This document shows positions 1 through 9,600 of a stretch of DNA of 64,000 nt, piece after piece. This DNA comes from Apostichopus japonicus (lineage: Eukaryota > Echinodermata > Holothuroidea > Aspidochirotida > Stichopodidae). The position numbers were made by a program, and so were the translations under genes. Within the stretch, counting starts at the first letter, position 1. Every line of letters starts with the position of its first letter. The notes below the pieces were generated by a model, which ran no database searches, was not told the DNA's origin, and was given only the letters and a program-made list of their open reading frames with translations. Where the stretch lies: contig NC_092568.1 in NCBI RefSeq assembly GCF_037975245.1, positions 39,140,631 to 39,204,630 on the forward strand, in the 5' to 3' direction.

Positions 1-206
1 TACAGCTGCGGTCAATACCCACAGCACTGTATACAAACGATACAGCGATGGACATCTCAGGTCCGGCTAAAGATAACAATTAAGGTATCACGTTTCATTA
101 CTGTCTGCATTTCGTAGCGACACGAACAAAACGTCACTTGCACGCAACAGAAAGTTAACTTTTTCAGATGGCCGCACGCGGTTTTGGGCGAGTCTTCAAT
201 GCCTTT
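1..206 (-). repeat. Dispersed repeat, copy 1 (family beginning GGCATTGAAGAC)
   Basis: Read on the minus strand, this segment matches two other stretches of the window (from 14285 and from 63695) over about 200 bp with scattered substitutions. All share the order GGCATTGAAGAC, GTGCGGCCAT, AAGTTAACTTTC, CATGTCGCTAC, GATACCTT, CCTGAGATGTCCATCGCT. The copy is cut by the window start. No coding potential is seen. It is an unclassified interspersed repeat, possibly a nonautonomous transposon or SINE body. Confidence 0.8.
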
Positions 207-231
207 AACCACTGAGCTAACACTCCCCTTG
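204..231 (-). repeat. tRNA-like SINE head fragment joined to dispersed repeat
   Basis: On the minus strand this short piece reads GGAGTGTTAGCTCAGTGGTTAA, a Pol III A-box-like tRNA head of the kind seen in the SINEs at 35222-35466 and 49676-49920. It runs directly into the GGCATTGAAGAC repeat. The other two copies of that repeat lack this head, so the junction is either a chimeric retrocopy or a chance insertion. Confidence 0.4.
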
Positions 232-239
232 GTTTACAT

Positions 240-660
240 AGACTACTCAATGTCTTATTGGACTCTGTGATTTTGATACACTTGGGCACAAATTCACTTG
301 GAATAACAGTACACGTAGCTCCACAGTCAACTTGCATTTTGACATATTCATCCTTCCATTACATTGTGGCAAATATTTTCCTTGGATACTGCATGACTAT
401 CACCATAGTTAAGTTCATCCCCTTCAGATTCTAGTGTCAGTGATATCATGGACTCACGATCTGAACTTGAATCATGTGCGCTCTCATTCTGAGACAATAT
501 CATACATGTCTATTACCTCTTCCCATTTCCTAGTCCTAACTGTTTTTTGGCTTTTACGAACTGCCACAAAGTAGTTTTGTTTCTCAGCAATAGTTGCAAG
601 TTTGACTAAAAGCTGAGCAATCTTGATTACCCTTTTGCATGTTTCCTCAGGCTGGCACAA
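240..660 (-). mobile_element. Ty3/Gypsy-type LTR retrotransposon remnant (protease region)
   Basis: One minus-strand frame near 245-355 contains VDCGATCTVIP, a retropepsin-like active-site motif in which the usual D-T/S-G triad reads D-C-G. The upstream part (365-660) resembles the end of a gag-type ORF in other frames, so the copy is frameshifted. No LTR or RT is seen nearby. Such protease motifs are typical of Gypsy-family elements of marine invertebrates. This is a decayed fragment, not a gene. Confidence 0.5.
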
Positions 661-827
661 ATTTTACAAATTATAACGTGAAGTTTGCTACTGTAGCCTT
701 CTTTGCAAAGTAAACCATTGTAGGTTTGCTACAAGCTTTCTTTGCAAAGTAAACCTTATCGTCACTAGGTTTCTTACCCATCATTCCTTTCATTTGGGCT
801 GAGGCGTTTATCAACATTTACAGAGTG

Positions 828-1484
828 TGACCTTTGATGACCCCCAAATGACGCTTGACCTCCACCAAAAACAATAAGTTTCTTGTACCTATTATAGGAA
901 AGCCACATTCAAAATATGAGAACCATTTAAGTTTCCTATCTGTAGATATCATGTACAAGGGTTTTAAGTTTTGACCCCTGGTGACCTTATTAACTCTGCC
1001 CTACACCAAATTGTGTAAAATTTTATACTACACAAGGCTATGCTACCATGCATACATGCGCTCATTTGATGTTTAGGTTCTGGAGATACAGCATTTCAGA
1101 GATTTACACATTTTGCCCTCTGCAGACCCTAAATGACCTTTGACCTCCACTAAAAACAATGGGTCTGTTGCACTCATTATAAAGAAGCCACATGCAAAAT
1201 ATGAGTGCCAATACAGTCTCCTATCTGGAGATATCATTTTACAAGGGTTTAGATTTTTGACCCATGGTGACCTTAAATGAACTCTGACCTACACCAAATT
1301 GTGTAAAAAAATCACAACAAAAGGCTATCCTGCCATGTCTATATGAGCTTGTGTGATGTCCAGGTTGTAGAGATACAGTGTTTTTGAGATTACACATTTT
1401 GGCCTCGGCTGACCCTAAATGACCTTGACTTCCTTCAAAAGCAATAGGGTTCTTGTACTAGCTACGAGGAGCCACATGCCAAAT
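828..1484. repeat. Tandem ~300-bp repeat, about two units
   Basis: Units start with variants of TGACCTCCACCAAAAACAAT (about 855, 1143 and a decayed third near 1430), followed by GCCACATGCAAAATATGAG, TATCTGGAGATATCAT, and CTACACCAAATTGTGTAAA. Spacing is near 290-300 bp. The array stops where LINE 1 begins at 1487. A fragment of the same unit (TTTCCTATCTGAAGATATC) reappears at 6208, beyond the LINEs. No gene is present. Confidence 0.75.
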
Positions 1485-1486
1485 AT

Positions 1487-3144
1487 GATAGATAGATATA
1501 GACAGATATTTATTCAGCCAATCATATAAAAATACAATGGAAATTGGTAGACAACAAGAGCTCAAAACATTAAAAATTGTAAACAACAAATAAGACGTAT
1601 AATAATGCACATAGATAGGAAAACGTTCCTATAAAATATTAAGATGAACAAAATATAAAATGTGACATGTACCTACAAAATATTAAAGCGTACAAAAATA
1701 TATAAATGCCCTCATATCCAATAAAGTCTACAAAGTTTTAAATTGTTTAACGGTATTGGTGCACATTGAATATCTTCACAGCAGAAGGATAAAATCTGTC
1801 AGTAAATCTTTTAGAACCCTTAAAAGTACGCATTCTTTTGCCTGAAGGCAGGAACTTGAAATAATCAGTTGCTGGGTGGTAATCATCATTCAATACACTT
1901 TCAACACGTTTTAATGTTCGCTCCTGGTAGAGTGATTGAAGGGACAGTAGGCCTGTGCCAATGAGGCGCTACACGTTTCTTATGACAGATTCTAGTTTCC
2001 TAAGATCATTCTTACTTTCGCGACCAAACCAGACTAAAATGTTTATAGTTAAATACTTTCAATAATAGCACGATAAAAATTAATTAAAATATTCTGACTG
2101 ACACCATACGATTTTAGAGCTCGCAAAAAGAATAGTCTTCGTCGTCCCTTTTTCAGAATCTCGTCAGTATTTGTGTTCCATGATAAGTTGTCCATAATAA
2201 ACGTGCCTAGCAACTTAAATGCGTTTACCTGTTCCACAACAGATCCATTTATGATAGGGTCCTTTGTATTTTTGTTTCGTCTTAAGTCCACAATTAATTC
2301 CTTAGTTTTGTTCACATTCAGAATCAGGTTGTTATCGGTGCACCATTTCGCCAAGAGTTTCACTTCGTCACGGTGGCCACTTTCATCTTCGTTGATAATG
2401 AAACCAGTCACTGTAGTGTCGTCTGCAAATTTGATGATTCGTGAGTTCTGATCGGCGGCTCTGCAATCGTAGGTTAACAGAGAGTACAATAGCGGTGATA
2501 ATACACAACCCTGAGGAGTACCAGTGTTTAAAACAATAGATGCTGAAGGAATGTTGCCTACTCTAACAGTTTGTTTGCGACATAAAAGGAAATCTAAAAT
2601 CCAATCACAAACAGACGCAGGGAAGTTGAGGTGTTCCAATGATTTAAAATGTAACCGCGAAGGAATAATAGTATTAAAGGCAGAGCTGTAATCAATAAAA
2701 AGTACTCGGGCGTAGGAACATTTCTTTTCCAAATGGGCAAAAGTTTCATGTATCCATATGGAAATAGCATCTTCAACTGATCTGTTTGCGCGATATGCAA
2801 ATTGGGATGGATCGAAATCAGCAGGTAAAAGAGTTTTCAGATAGGCTAAAATAAAGCCATCGAACGTTTTCATTGGTACAGATGTTAGTGCAACTGGTCG
2901 ATAGTCATTTAAACATGATATGTTTCCCTTCTTTGGAACTGGAACTATTATTGCGTCTTTGAATGATCTAGGAACCTCACATAAGCTAAGTGACCAATTA
3001 AAGATGTTCGTATAAACTTCTGCGAGTTGCTCGGCACACATCTTCAGCAGCTTGGGGTGATACCATCAGGCCCAGCAGCTTTACGTTCATTTAGCCGCTT
3101 AAATTGATATTTTACCGAATTTACGTCGATATTGAATGGCGCAG
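1487..3144 (-). mobile_element. Non-LTR retrotransposon 1 (3' part; Rex1/Babar-like reverse transcriptase)
   Basis: The minus-strand ORF at 2049-3041 (330 aa) is a reverse transcriptase: PVPKKGNISCLNDYRPVALT (fingers), VLFIDYSSAFNTIIP (motif A), GTPQGCVLSPLLYSLL, and the catalytic box FADDTT. Sequence below 2049 continues the same protein in another frame to about 1770, so a stop interrupts it. The 3' end lies near 1487 in a GATA-rich tail. The style of motifs fits the Rex1/Babar group, though this is by eye only. The upstream part is displaced to about 6085-6185 by insertion of LINE 2. The element is inactive. Confidence 0.75.
2049..3041 (-). pseudogene. Reverse transcriptase ORF of LINE 1 (broken)
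   Basis: 330-residue open stretch covering RT fingers and palm, with FADD as the metal-binding box. It lacks an endonuclease domain and the natural start: the first Met is internal, and coding similarity continues upstream to about 3140, where KAAGPDGI is seen. It ends early at a stop near motif E. This is transposon debris, probably untranslated. Confidence 0.75.
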
Positions 3145-6085
3145 TAATAATAATAATAATAATAAGACTTATAATGCGCACACACCACTCAAAGAATGTT
3201 CATGGCGCAAATGACAATGAGAAATGATACAAATAATACAGAATAATACAAAACAATGACAGAAGAAAAACTTAATGGTATAAGATCATATAAAAGCTTT
3301 TGTCATTAAGTGGGATTTTATGCTCTTCTTAAAGTTAGAGAGAGTAGATGTTTTTCTGATTTTTAAGGGAAGTTGGTTCCATAAGCGAGGGGCAGAAACA
3401 ATAAATGACCTATCCCCCCAAGAATGTTTGGACTTAATTTCAGATAATAAAAATTGAGAGCTGGATCTTAGATTACGAGAGGGGACATAAATATGTAATA
3501 AGTCAGAAATATACATTGGACCATGTCCTTTAAGTGATTTATAAACAATAAGGAGAATTTTATACATAATACGATATTTTACAGGTAGCCAGTGCAGGTT
3601 TTTTAAGACAGGGTGGATATGACAATGCTTATGAGAATGAGTTACAATACGTGCAGCTGAGTTTTGGATTAATTGGAGTCTATGAATCTGTTCATGTGGA
3701 AGACCGAGGAGTAAGGAATTGCCCATATCCAACCTTGAAGTGATAAAAGAATGTACAATTTGTTCAGTTGCCTTATCATTTAAATAGTTTCGTAATTTGT
3801 AGATGCCTCTGAGATGAAATGCAGCAGAACTTGTTATTTTGGAAATGTGGCGTTTCATAGTCATATTGGAATCGAAAATTACACCAAGATTACGCGCATG
3901 AGTGGAAGGGCGAACCTGAACATTACCAATTGATATGAATGGAATATTAATTTTAGCAAGCTGATGACAAGAACCAAAAAGCAAAAACTCAGTTTTTTCT
4001 TCATTAAGCTTCAAAAAATTACGTCTCATCCACAAACGGATATCATTGATGCAACTCTCAAGGCATCTGATGGCTTTAACACTCTCATCTTGAGAAGGAC
4101 TGAAATCAATGTAAATCTGGGTATCGTCTGCATAAACGTGATATGAAATATTGTGCTTCACCAAAATTCTACGAATTGGAAGTGTATAAATAGGGAACCA
4201 CTGAGGTCCAAGGACTGAACCCTGTGGAACTGAATAATCCATGTATACAGGATTGGATAATTCATCCCCAATACAAACATATTGAGGTCGTCTGTTTAAG
4301 TAAGAGTTGCACCACTCCAGAGCAACAGCATCAATACCCACGAAACTATTCAAACGCGAAAGCAGAATTTCATGGTCCACAGTGTCGAATGCGGCACTCA
4401 AGTCTAAAAGGACCATAGCCACTATTCTACCATTATCCATTTCAGAAAGTATATCACTGCTTACTCGAAGAAGAGCAGTCTCAATACCATGGTTAGCCCT
4501 ATAAGCAGATTAAAAAGGGATCATAGACATCATTGGTACTCATATGATCAGTAATGCGACTAGAAATAATGCGTTCAATAGTTTTCCCCAAGAATTTTAG
4601 GTTTGCCACTGGTCTGTAATTCTTAAAACTTTCTTTATCTAAGCCATCTTTCTTAAGAAGTGGCCGAATATGTGCAACCTTAAGGCTATCAGGAAAAACA
4701 CCTCGTTGAATGGATTTGTTAATGATAATAGATATATATGGCACAATCACAGTTATACATTTCTTAAGCAAGTATGTAGGTAATGGGTCAAGTTCACAAG
4801 ACTTTGAAGGTGAATTCATAATAACATTATTAACTTCTTGAGTATTTGTACGACGAAATAAAGATAATTTTGAAATGAGTTTTTCTTCCTTCTGAAATTC
4901 AGAAGAATCTTCCAGAGAGTCAGTAATAAATGATTTACGTATAGTTTCAATTTTCTGAAGAAAAAAGTCTGAAAAGTTATTTGCAAGAGCATTGTTTGAG
5001 ACAGATGTTGGAAGAACAGTGTTTCTTGATTTATGTAGAAGACTGTTTACTATTTTAAATAGTTTCTTTTGATCACCTGTGCACAAATCTACTTGAGCAG
5101 AGAAATATTCTATCTTGGCATGTCGGATCAAGTTGTTGACAATATTCCGTTGCTTGCAATACTCTTGGTGGTCAACCTCGAGCCGTGAATTCATCCATTT
5201 TCTTTCATGCCGGCGACGAATTTTTCGTGCTGAGCGGATTTCATCAGAGAACCAAGGACTGGATGGTCTTACTCGAAGAGTTTTTATCTTTACAGGTGCA
5301 TGTCGATCCAAGGTGTCTCGTAAAATTGATTCATAAAGATTTACACAGGTATCCAAATCTTGATATTCAAAGTGAGAATCAGCGAAAGCGGAGCAAATAT
5401 CAGCAGAATAATTGACTAGGTCTAAAGCCTTCAGATTACGAGTTTTAATCGTAACTGAGGGTAAAGGAGGCTTTTGAAGATTCAGGTTGCATGAAAGAGC
5501 ATAATGATCTGATAAGCCTGGTAAAACACAAATATCAGAAAGCAAGGTTGTACTATGCTCACGGGTTATAATCAAATCCAATGTATGCCCAAACTTGTGA
5601 GTGGGATAAGTAATATGCTGAGTTAATCCAAAGGATAACAGCAGATTCTGAAAGCGATGAGCTTTGGAATCAGAAGGGTCATCCACATGAATATTGAAAT
5701 CCCCGCAAAACATGACATCTGATTGACTAGGAAGATAATCAACAGTCAGTTCTCCAAAGTCAGATAAAAAAGATCCAAAAGAAGAATCTGGAGGACGATA
5801 AAGGGCAACCAAATTCACAGTCCGAGAATTCACTGTTAATTCAGCATGTATAGCTTCAAATGAATTGTACACCTTTTCATGTGATTTAATTTTCAGTGAA
5901 AGACTGGATCGAAATAAAATTCCAACCCCTCCTCCCGATTTTTCCTTTCTGGGAACATGTTGAAATGAATATCCAACTGGGGTGATATCACCACATAGTA
6001 TGATGTCATCCTCTCTCAACCAGGTCTCAGAAATGGCAACAACATCCAAACTCTTGTCCTGAACAAAATCAACAAATTCATCAGT
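3145..6085 (-). mobile_element. Non-LTR retrotransposon 2 (CR1/L2-group, endonuclease plus RT), inserted in LINE 1
   Basis: The minus strand encodes an apurinic-type endonuclease (VVAISETWLR, FCGDFNIHV, LSDHYAL; residues about 40-230 of the 4499-6169 ORF) and then a reverse transcriptase whose palm lies in a second ORF at 3286-4440 (LLDLSAAFDTVDH, SVPQGSVLGP, YADDTQIYIDF) with the C-terminal SAPRLWNQLPLKIR tail typical of CR1/L2 relatives. The 3' end is a TTA-repeat tail at about 3149-3165. The 5' end is truncated near 6085 inside the endonuclease N-terminus. A frameshift and a stop separate the two ORFs near 4500, so the copy is dead. Confidence 0.8.
3286..4440 (-). pseudogene. LINE 2 reverse transcriptase, C-terminal ORF
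   Basis: 384 aa with RT motif A (LLDLSAAFDTVDHEIL), motif B region (YSVPQGSVLGP) and catalytic YADD, then a thumb and C-terminal domain ending near LMTKAF. The apparent start Met is internal to the RT; the coding frame continues upstream to about 4500. It is transposon-derived. Confidence 0.75.
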
Positions 6086-6169
6086 AGCATGTCCGTTGTT
6101 CACTGGGATCGGCTGGTTACTATTTCCTCTGTCGAACCGTGCGTAAAACTCGTTGAGCTTATCCGGCAA
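4499..6169 (-). pseudogene. LINE endonuclease and RT N-terminus; chimeric 5' end
   Basis: 556 aa. Residues from about 28 onward are the exonuclease-endonuclease-phosphatase-fold endonuclease of LINE 2, followed by the RT fingers (LLKKDGLDKESFKNYRPV). The first ~27 residues (LNEFYARFD and on) look instead like the linker that precedes the Rex1/Babar RT, that is, LINE 1. The ORF ends at DPF, where one extra base and a stop break the protein before its continuation at 3286-4500. Confidence 0.75.
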
Positions 6170-6185
6170 TGCTGCATCATCAGTG
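6085..6185 (-). mobile_element. Displaced upstream fragment of LINE 1
   Basis: Minus-strand peptide LPDKLNEFYARFDRG is the type of linker found before the RT of Rex1/Babar elements. On the far side of LINE 2, LINE 1 resumes at about 3140 (KAAGPDGI), which fits one element split by the other. The exact junction is uncertain by about 20 bp. Confidence 0.5.
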
Positions 6186-6441
6186 TTTACTGACCTCTGA
6201 GTACTGCAGAGGTTTCCTATCTGAAGATATCGTGTTTACAACCCAGGGCATTACATACACACACTCTCACCAGCACACACACCCCAAGTAGACTGCATAG
6301 GTTACTTGCCTGCCTACGGCAAGTAACCACAAATAGATGCTGAAAAAGTATCGATGTAATGTGTTTCTTCCTGTATTAATATTTCCATTGCACATGGTAT
6401 TGAAGGAAGAAAACTCAACATTTGGTGTATTCCATTCTCAG

Positions 6442-6656
6442 GTGATGGTACCAGCACACTAGGGTGCTCAGAGGTCTATCATGGAGTTGCAGCTTTAAGT
6501 GAACCAGAGACCTCTGGAATTGATGCTTGGTCCAGGGCCCTTCAAGCAAGTACAGGAGTTGAAGTATTCATTGACTTCCACAGTTATGGACAATACTGGA
6601 TGTGGCCATGGGGCTACAAGGTGGGCCTACCACATACTCCAGACCACAATGACCAG
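6442..6656 (+). CDS. Carboxypeptidase exon n-2
   Basis: Acceptor TTCTCAG before 6442 and donor GTATGT after 6656. Starts with two bases of a Gly codon and ends in phase 0. Encodes GCSEVYHG..SEPET and FIDFHSYGQYWMWPWGY, which carries the third zinc ligand (His196 equivalent), Tyr198 and Gly207. Confidence 0.9.
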
Positions 6657-9600
6657 GTATGTATTACAGGCCAGACTTGTTATAAAGTACTGGTAGCTCT
6701 AGACTACATAAAGAGACTTTTCATGGACCTGGCTACCTGATTGTAATTCCTTGATGTCAATGTGAATAAACTATTACATATTAAGGTCAATTCATGATCA
6801 AACTTAAATAAAAAATAATCGACATCAATATTCAAGATTTAAGTTATTTCTTGTAGCTAAGGAGGGGTTATGCAGTAGAGTAATAATTTATGTTGGTTTA
6901 TGTAGAACTTCGCAGTGGCGTACTGGCCACACGGGCGTTTGGGCAATGCCCAGTGGGCCGGTGGCGAGATGGGCCGGTGGGCTGGGAAGCCTGGTACAAA
7001 TTACATCACATTTTTAAAGTAGTTAATAGAATACAGAGGGGCTGTGTAGAATTATATTTTTAACTGTGGGAATCAGTCATGTAAAGACTGTCCTCTCTGC
7101 TGCTACAAGGTGCTCCTCAAGTTGAACCTTTCACCGATGCTTACGTACAAGAGCATTGGGCTTGCCTACAAGCTGCTGGTAACGCTACCTGTGTCACAAG
7201 TGACATGTGAACGTTCTTTCTCTGCCTCGAAGAGAATCAAAAACCGTTGAGAAGTACAATGACACAAGAACATCTGGGGCGTTCATGTTGATGTCTGTGG
7301 AAAAAAGGATCTTGGCCAAACTTGACACTAAAAATATCATTGATGGTGTGGCTGCCAGAAGCAGCAAACTGCATTGGCTCCTATTCTCGTAGACATGACA
7401 TATGCTCGTGTTATTGAACATATGTTTTAATGGATTTTATTTAGGTTTCTTCTCAATTTTATCAAGCATGTTGTCACAAAATGCTTGAAAAACTAATTAA
7501 AATCCAGTCTAAAACATATATATATTGTCTATTTATGTTTACGTTTTTAACTTCCCCCAGTTTAATCAAGTGTTGCTTCTGGAAATTATTTTTTAGGATT
7601 TTTTTTAAAGGTTTATTGTAACCTACAAAATTGAGAAATATAGCACCATTTTGGATCTATGCATTCCTTAACTTCAAAAAATCTCAATGGGGAGGGGGAC
7701 ACCCCTCCCCTTTATGAAACCCCTCCCTAGGACGGTGATCACTAGTAAGTAACATATCAATGAATAATTGGACGGGCTATGTGAAAAATGCCCGGGCCGG
7801 TTTTAAGACCCAGTCCGCTCCTGTATAGAAGTATTGTTACCTTGCTGTTTGAAGGGGATGCATAAGGGGAGTGTCACGGATTCTTTCAAGAGAGCAGTCG
7901 ACAACGGCGTAAAGACGGACAGAGAGAGTATATGAGTTTCAAAGGTTCAATATAATCATAAACAACAACAATAACAACAACAACAACAATAAAATTAATA
8001 TTGGTTACATAGACCAAACTAAATCATCATTTTCTATATATATTCTTTAATCTTTCACGTCTATACTTCATATGGCATCCTTTCTTTCTTATGGTCCTAG
8101 CTTTGTTTCGTTGAGGGTTCTGTCAACGTTTATGGTTAATACAAATGAATGTTCTGCCTTTTTCTTTTCTTAGTTTCACGTTCTCTTTCTTTCCTCGTTC
8201 AAGCTTTAATTTAGCTTCTTCACTGCCTCTTTTGCCATCTATAAAAGTACCAAAAACACCGAATTTAATTCGTAAAGTAATGAGTCCATGTTATCTCAAT
8301 GAAGGTGGAAATTGGTTTCTTTTGAACTAAAAATTCTTTCTCTGCCTCGAAGAGAATCAAAAACCGTTGAGAAGTACAATGACACAAGAACATCTGGGGC
8401 GTTCATGTTGATGTCTGTGGAAAAAAGGATCTTGGCCAAACTTGACACTAAAAATATCATTGATGGTGTGGCTGCCAGAAGCAGCAAACTGCATTGGCTC
8501 CTATTCTCGTAGACATGACATATGCTCGTGTTATTGAACATATGTTTTAATGGATTTTATTTAGGTTTCTTCTCAATTTTATCAAGCATGTTGTCACAAA
8601 ATGCTTGAAAAACTAATTAAAATCCAGTCTAAAACATATATATATTGTCTATTTATGTTTACGTTTTTAACTTCCCCCAGTTTAATCAAGTGTTGCTTCT
8701 GGAAATTATTTTTTAGGATTTTTTTTAAAGGTTTATTGTAACCTACAAAATTGAGAAATATAGCACCATTTTGGATCTATGCATTCCTTAACTTCAAAAA
8801 ATCTCAATGGGGAGGGGGACACCCCTCCCCTTTATGAAACCCCTCCCTAGGACGGTGATCACTAGTAAGTAACATATCAATGAATAATTGGACGGGCTAT
8901 GTGAAAAATGCCCGGGCCGGTTTTAAGACCCAGTCCGCTCCTGTATAGAAGTATTGTTACCTTGCTGTTTGAAGGGGATGCATAAGGGGAGTGTCACGGA
9001 TTCTTTCAAGAGAGCAGTCGACAACGGCGTAAAGACGGACAGAGAGAGTATATGAGTTTCAAAGGTTCAATATAATCATAAACAACAACAATAACAACAA
9101 CAACAACAATAAAATTAATATTGGTTACATAGACCAAACTAAATCATCATTTTCTATATATATTCTTTAATCTTTCACGTCTATACTTCATATGGCATCC
9201 TTTCTTTCTTATGGTCCTAGCTTTGTTTCGTTGAGGGTTCTGTCAACGTTTATGGTTAATACAAATGAATGTTCTGCCTTTTTCTTTTCTTAGTTTCACG
9301 TTCTCTTTCTTTCCTCGTTCAAGCTTTAATTTAGCTTCTTCACTGCCTCTTTTGCCATCTATAAAAGTACCAAAAACACCGAATTTAATTCGTAAAGTAA
9401 TGAGTCCATGTTATCTCAATGAAGGTGGAAATTGGTTTCTTTTGAACTAAAAATTCTTTCTCTGCCTCGAAGAGAATCAAAAACCGTTGAGAAGTACAAT
9501 GACACAAGAACATCTGGGGCGTTCATGTTGATGTCTGTGGAAAAAAGGATCTTGGCCAAACTTGACACTAAAAATATCATTGATGGTGTGGCTGCCAGAA

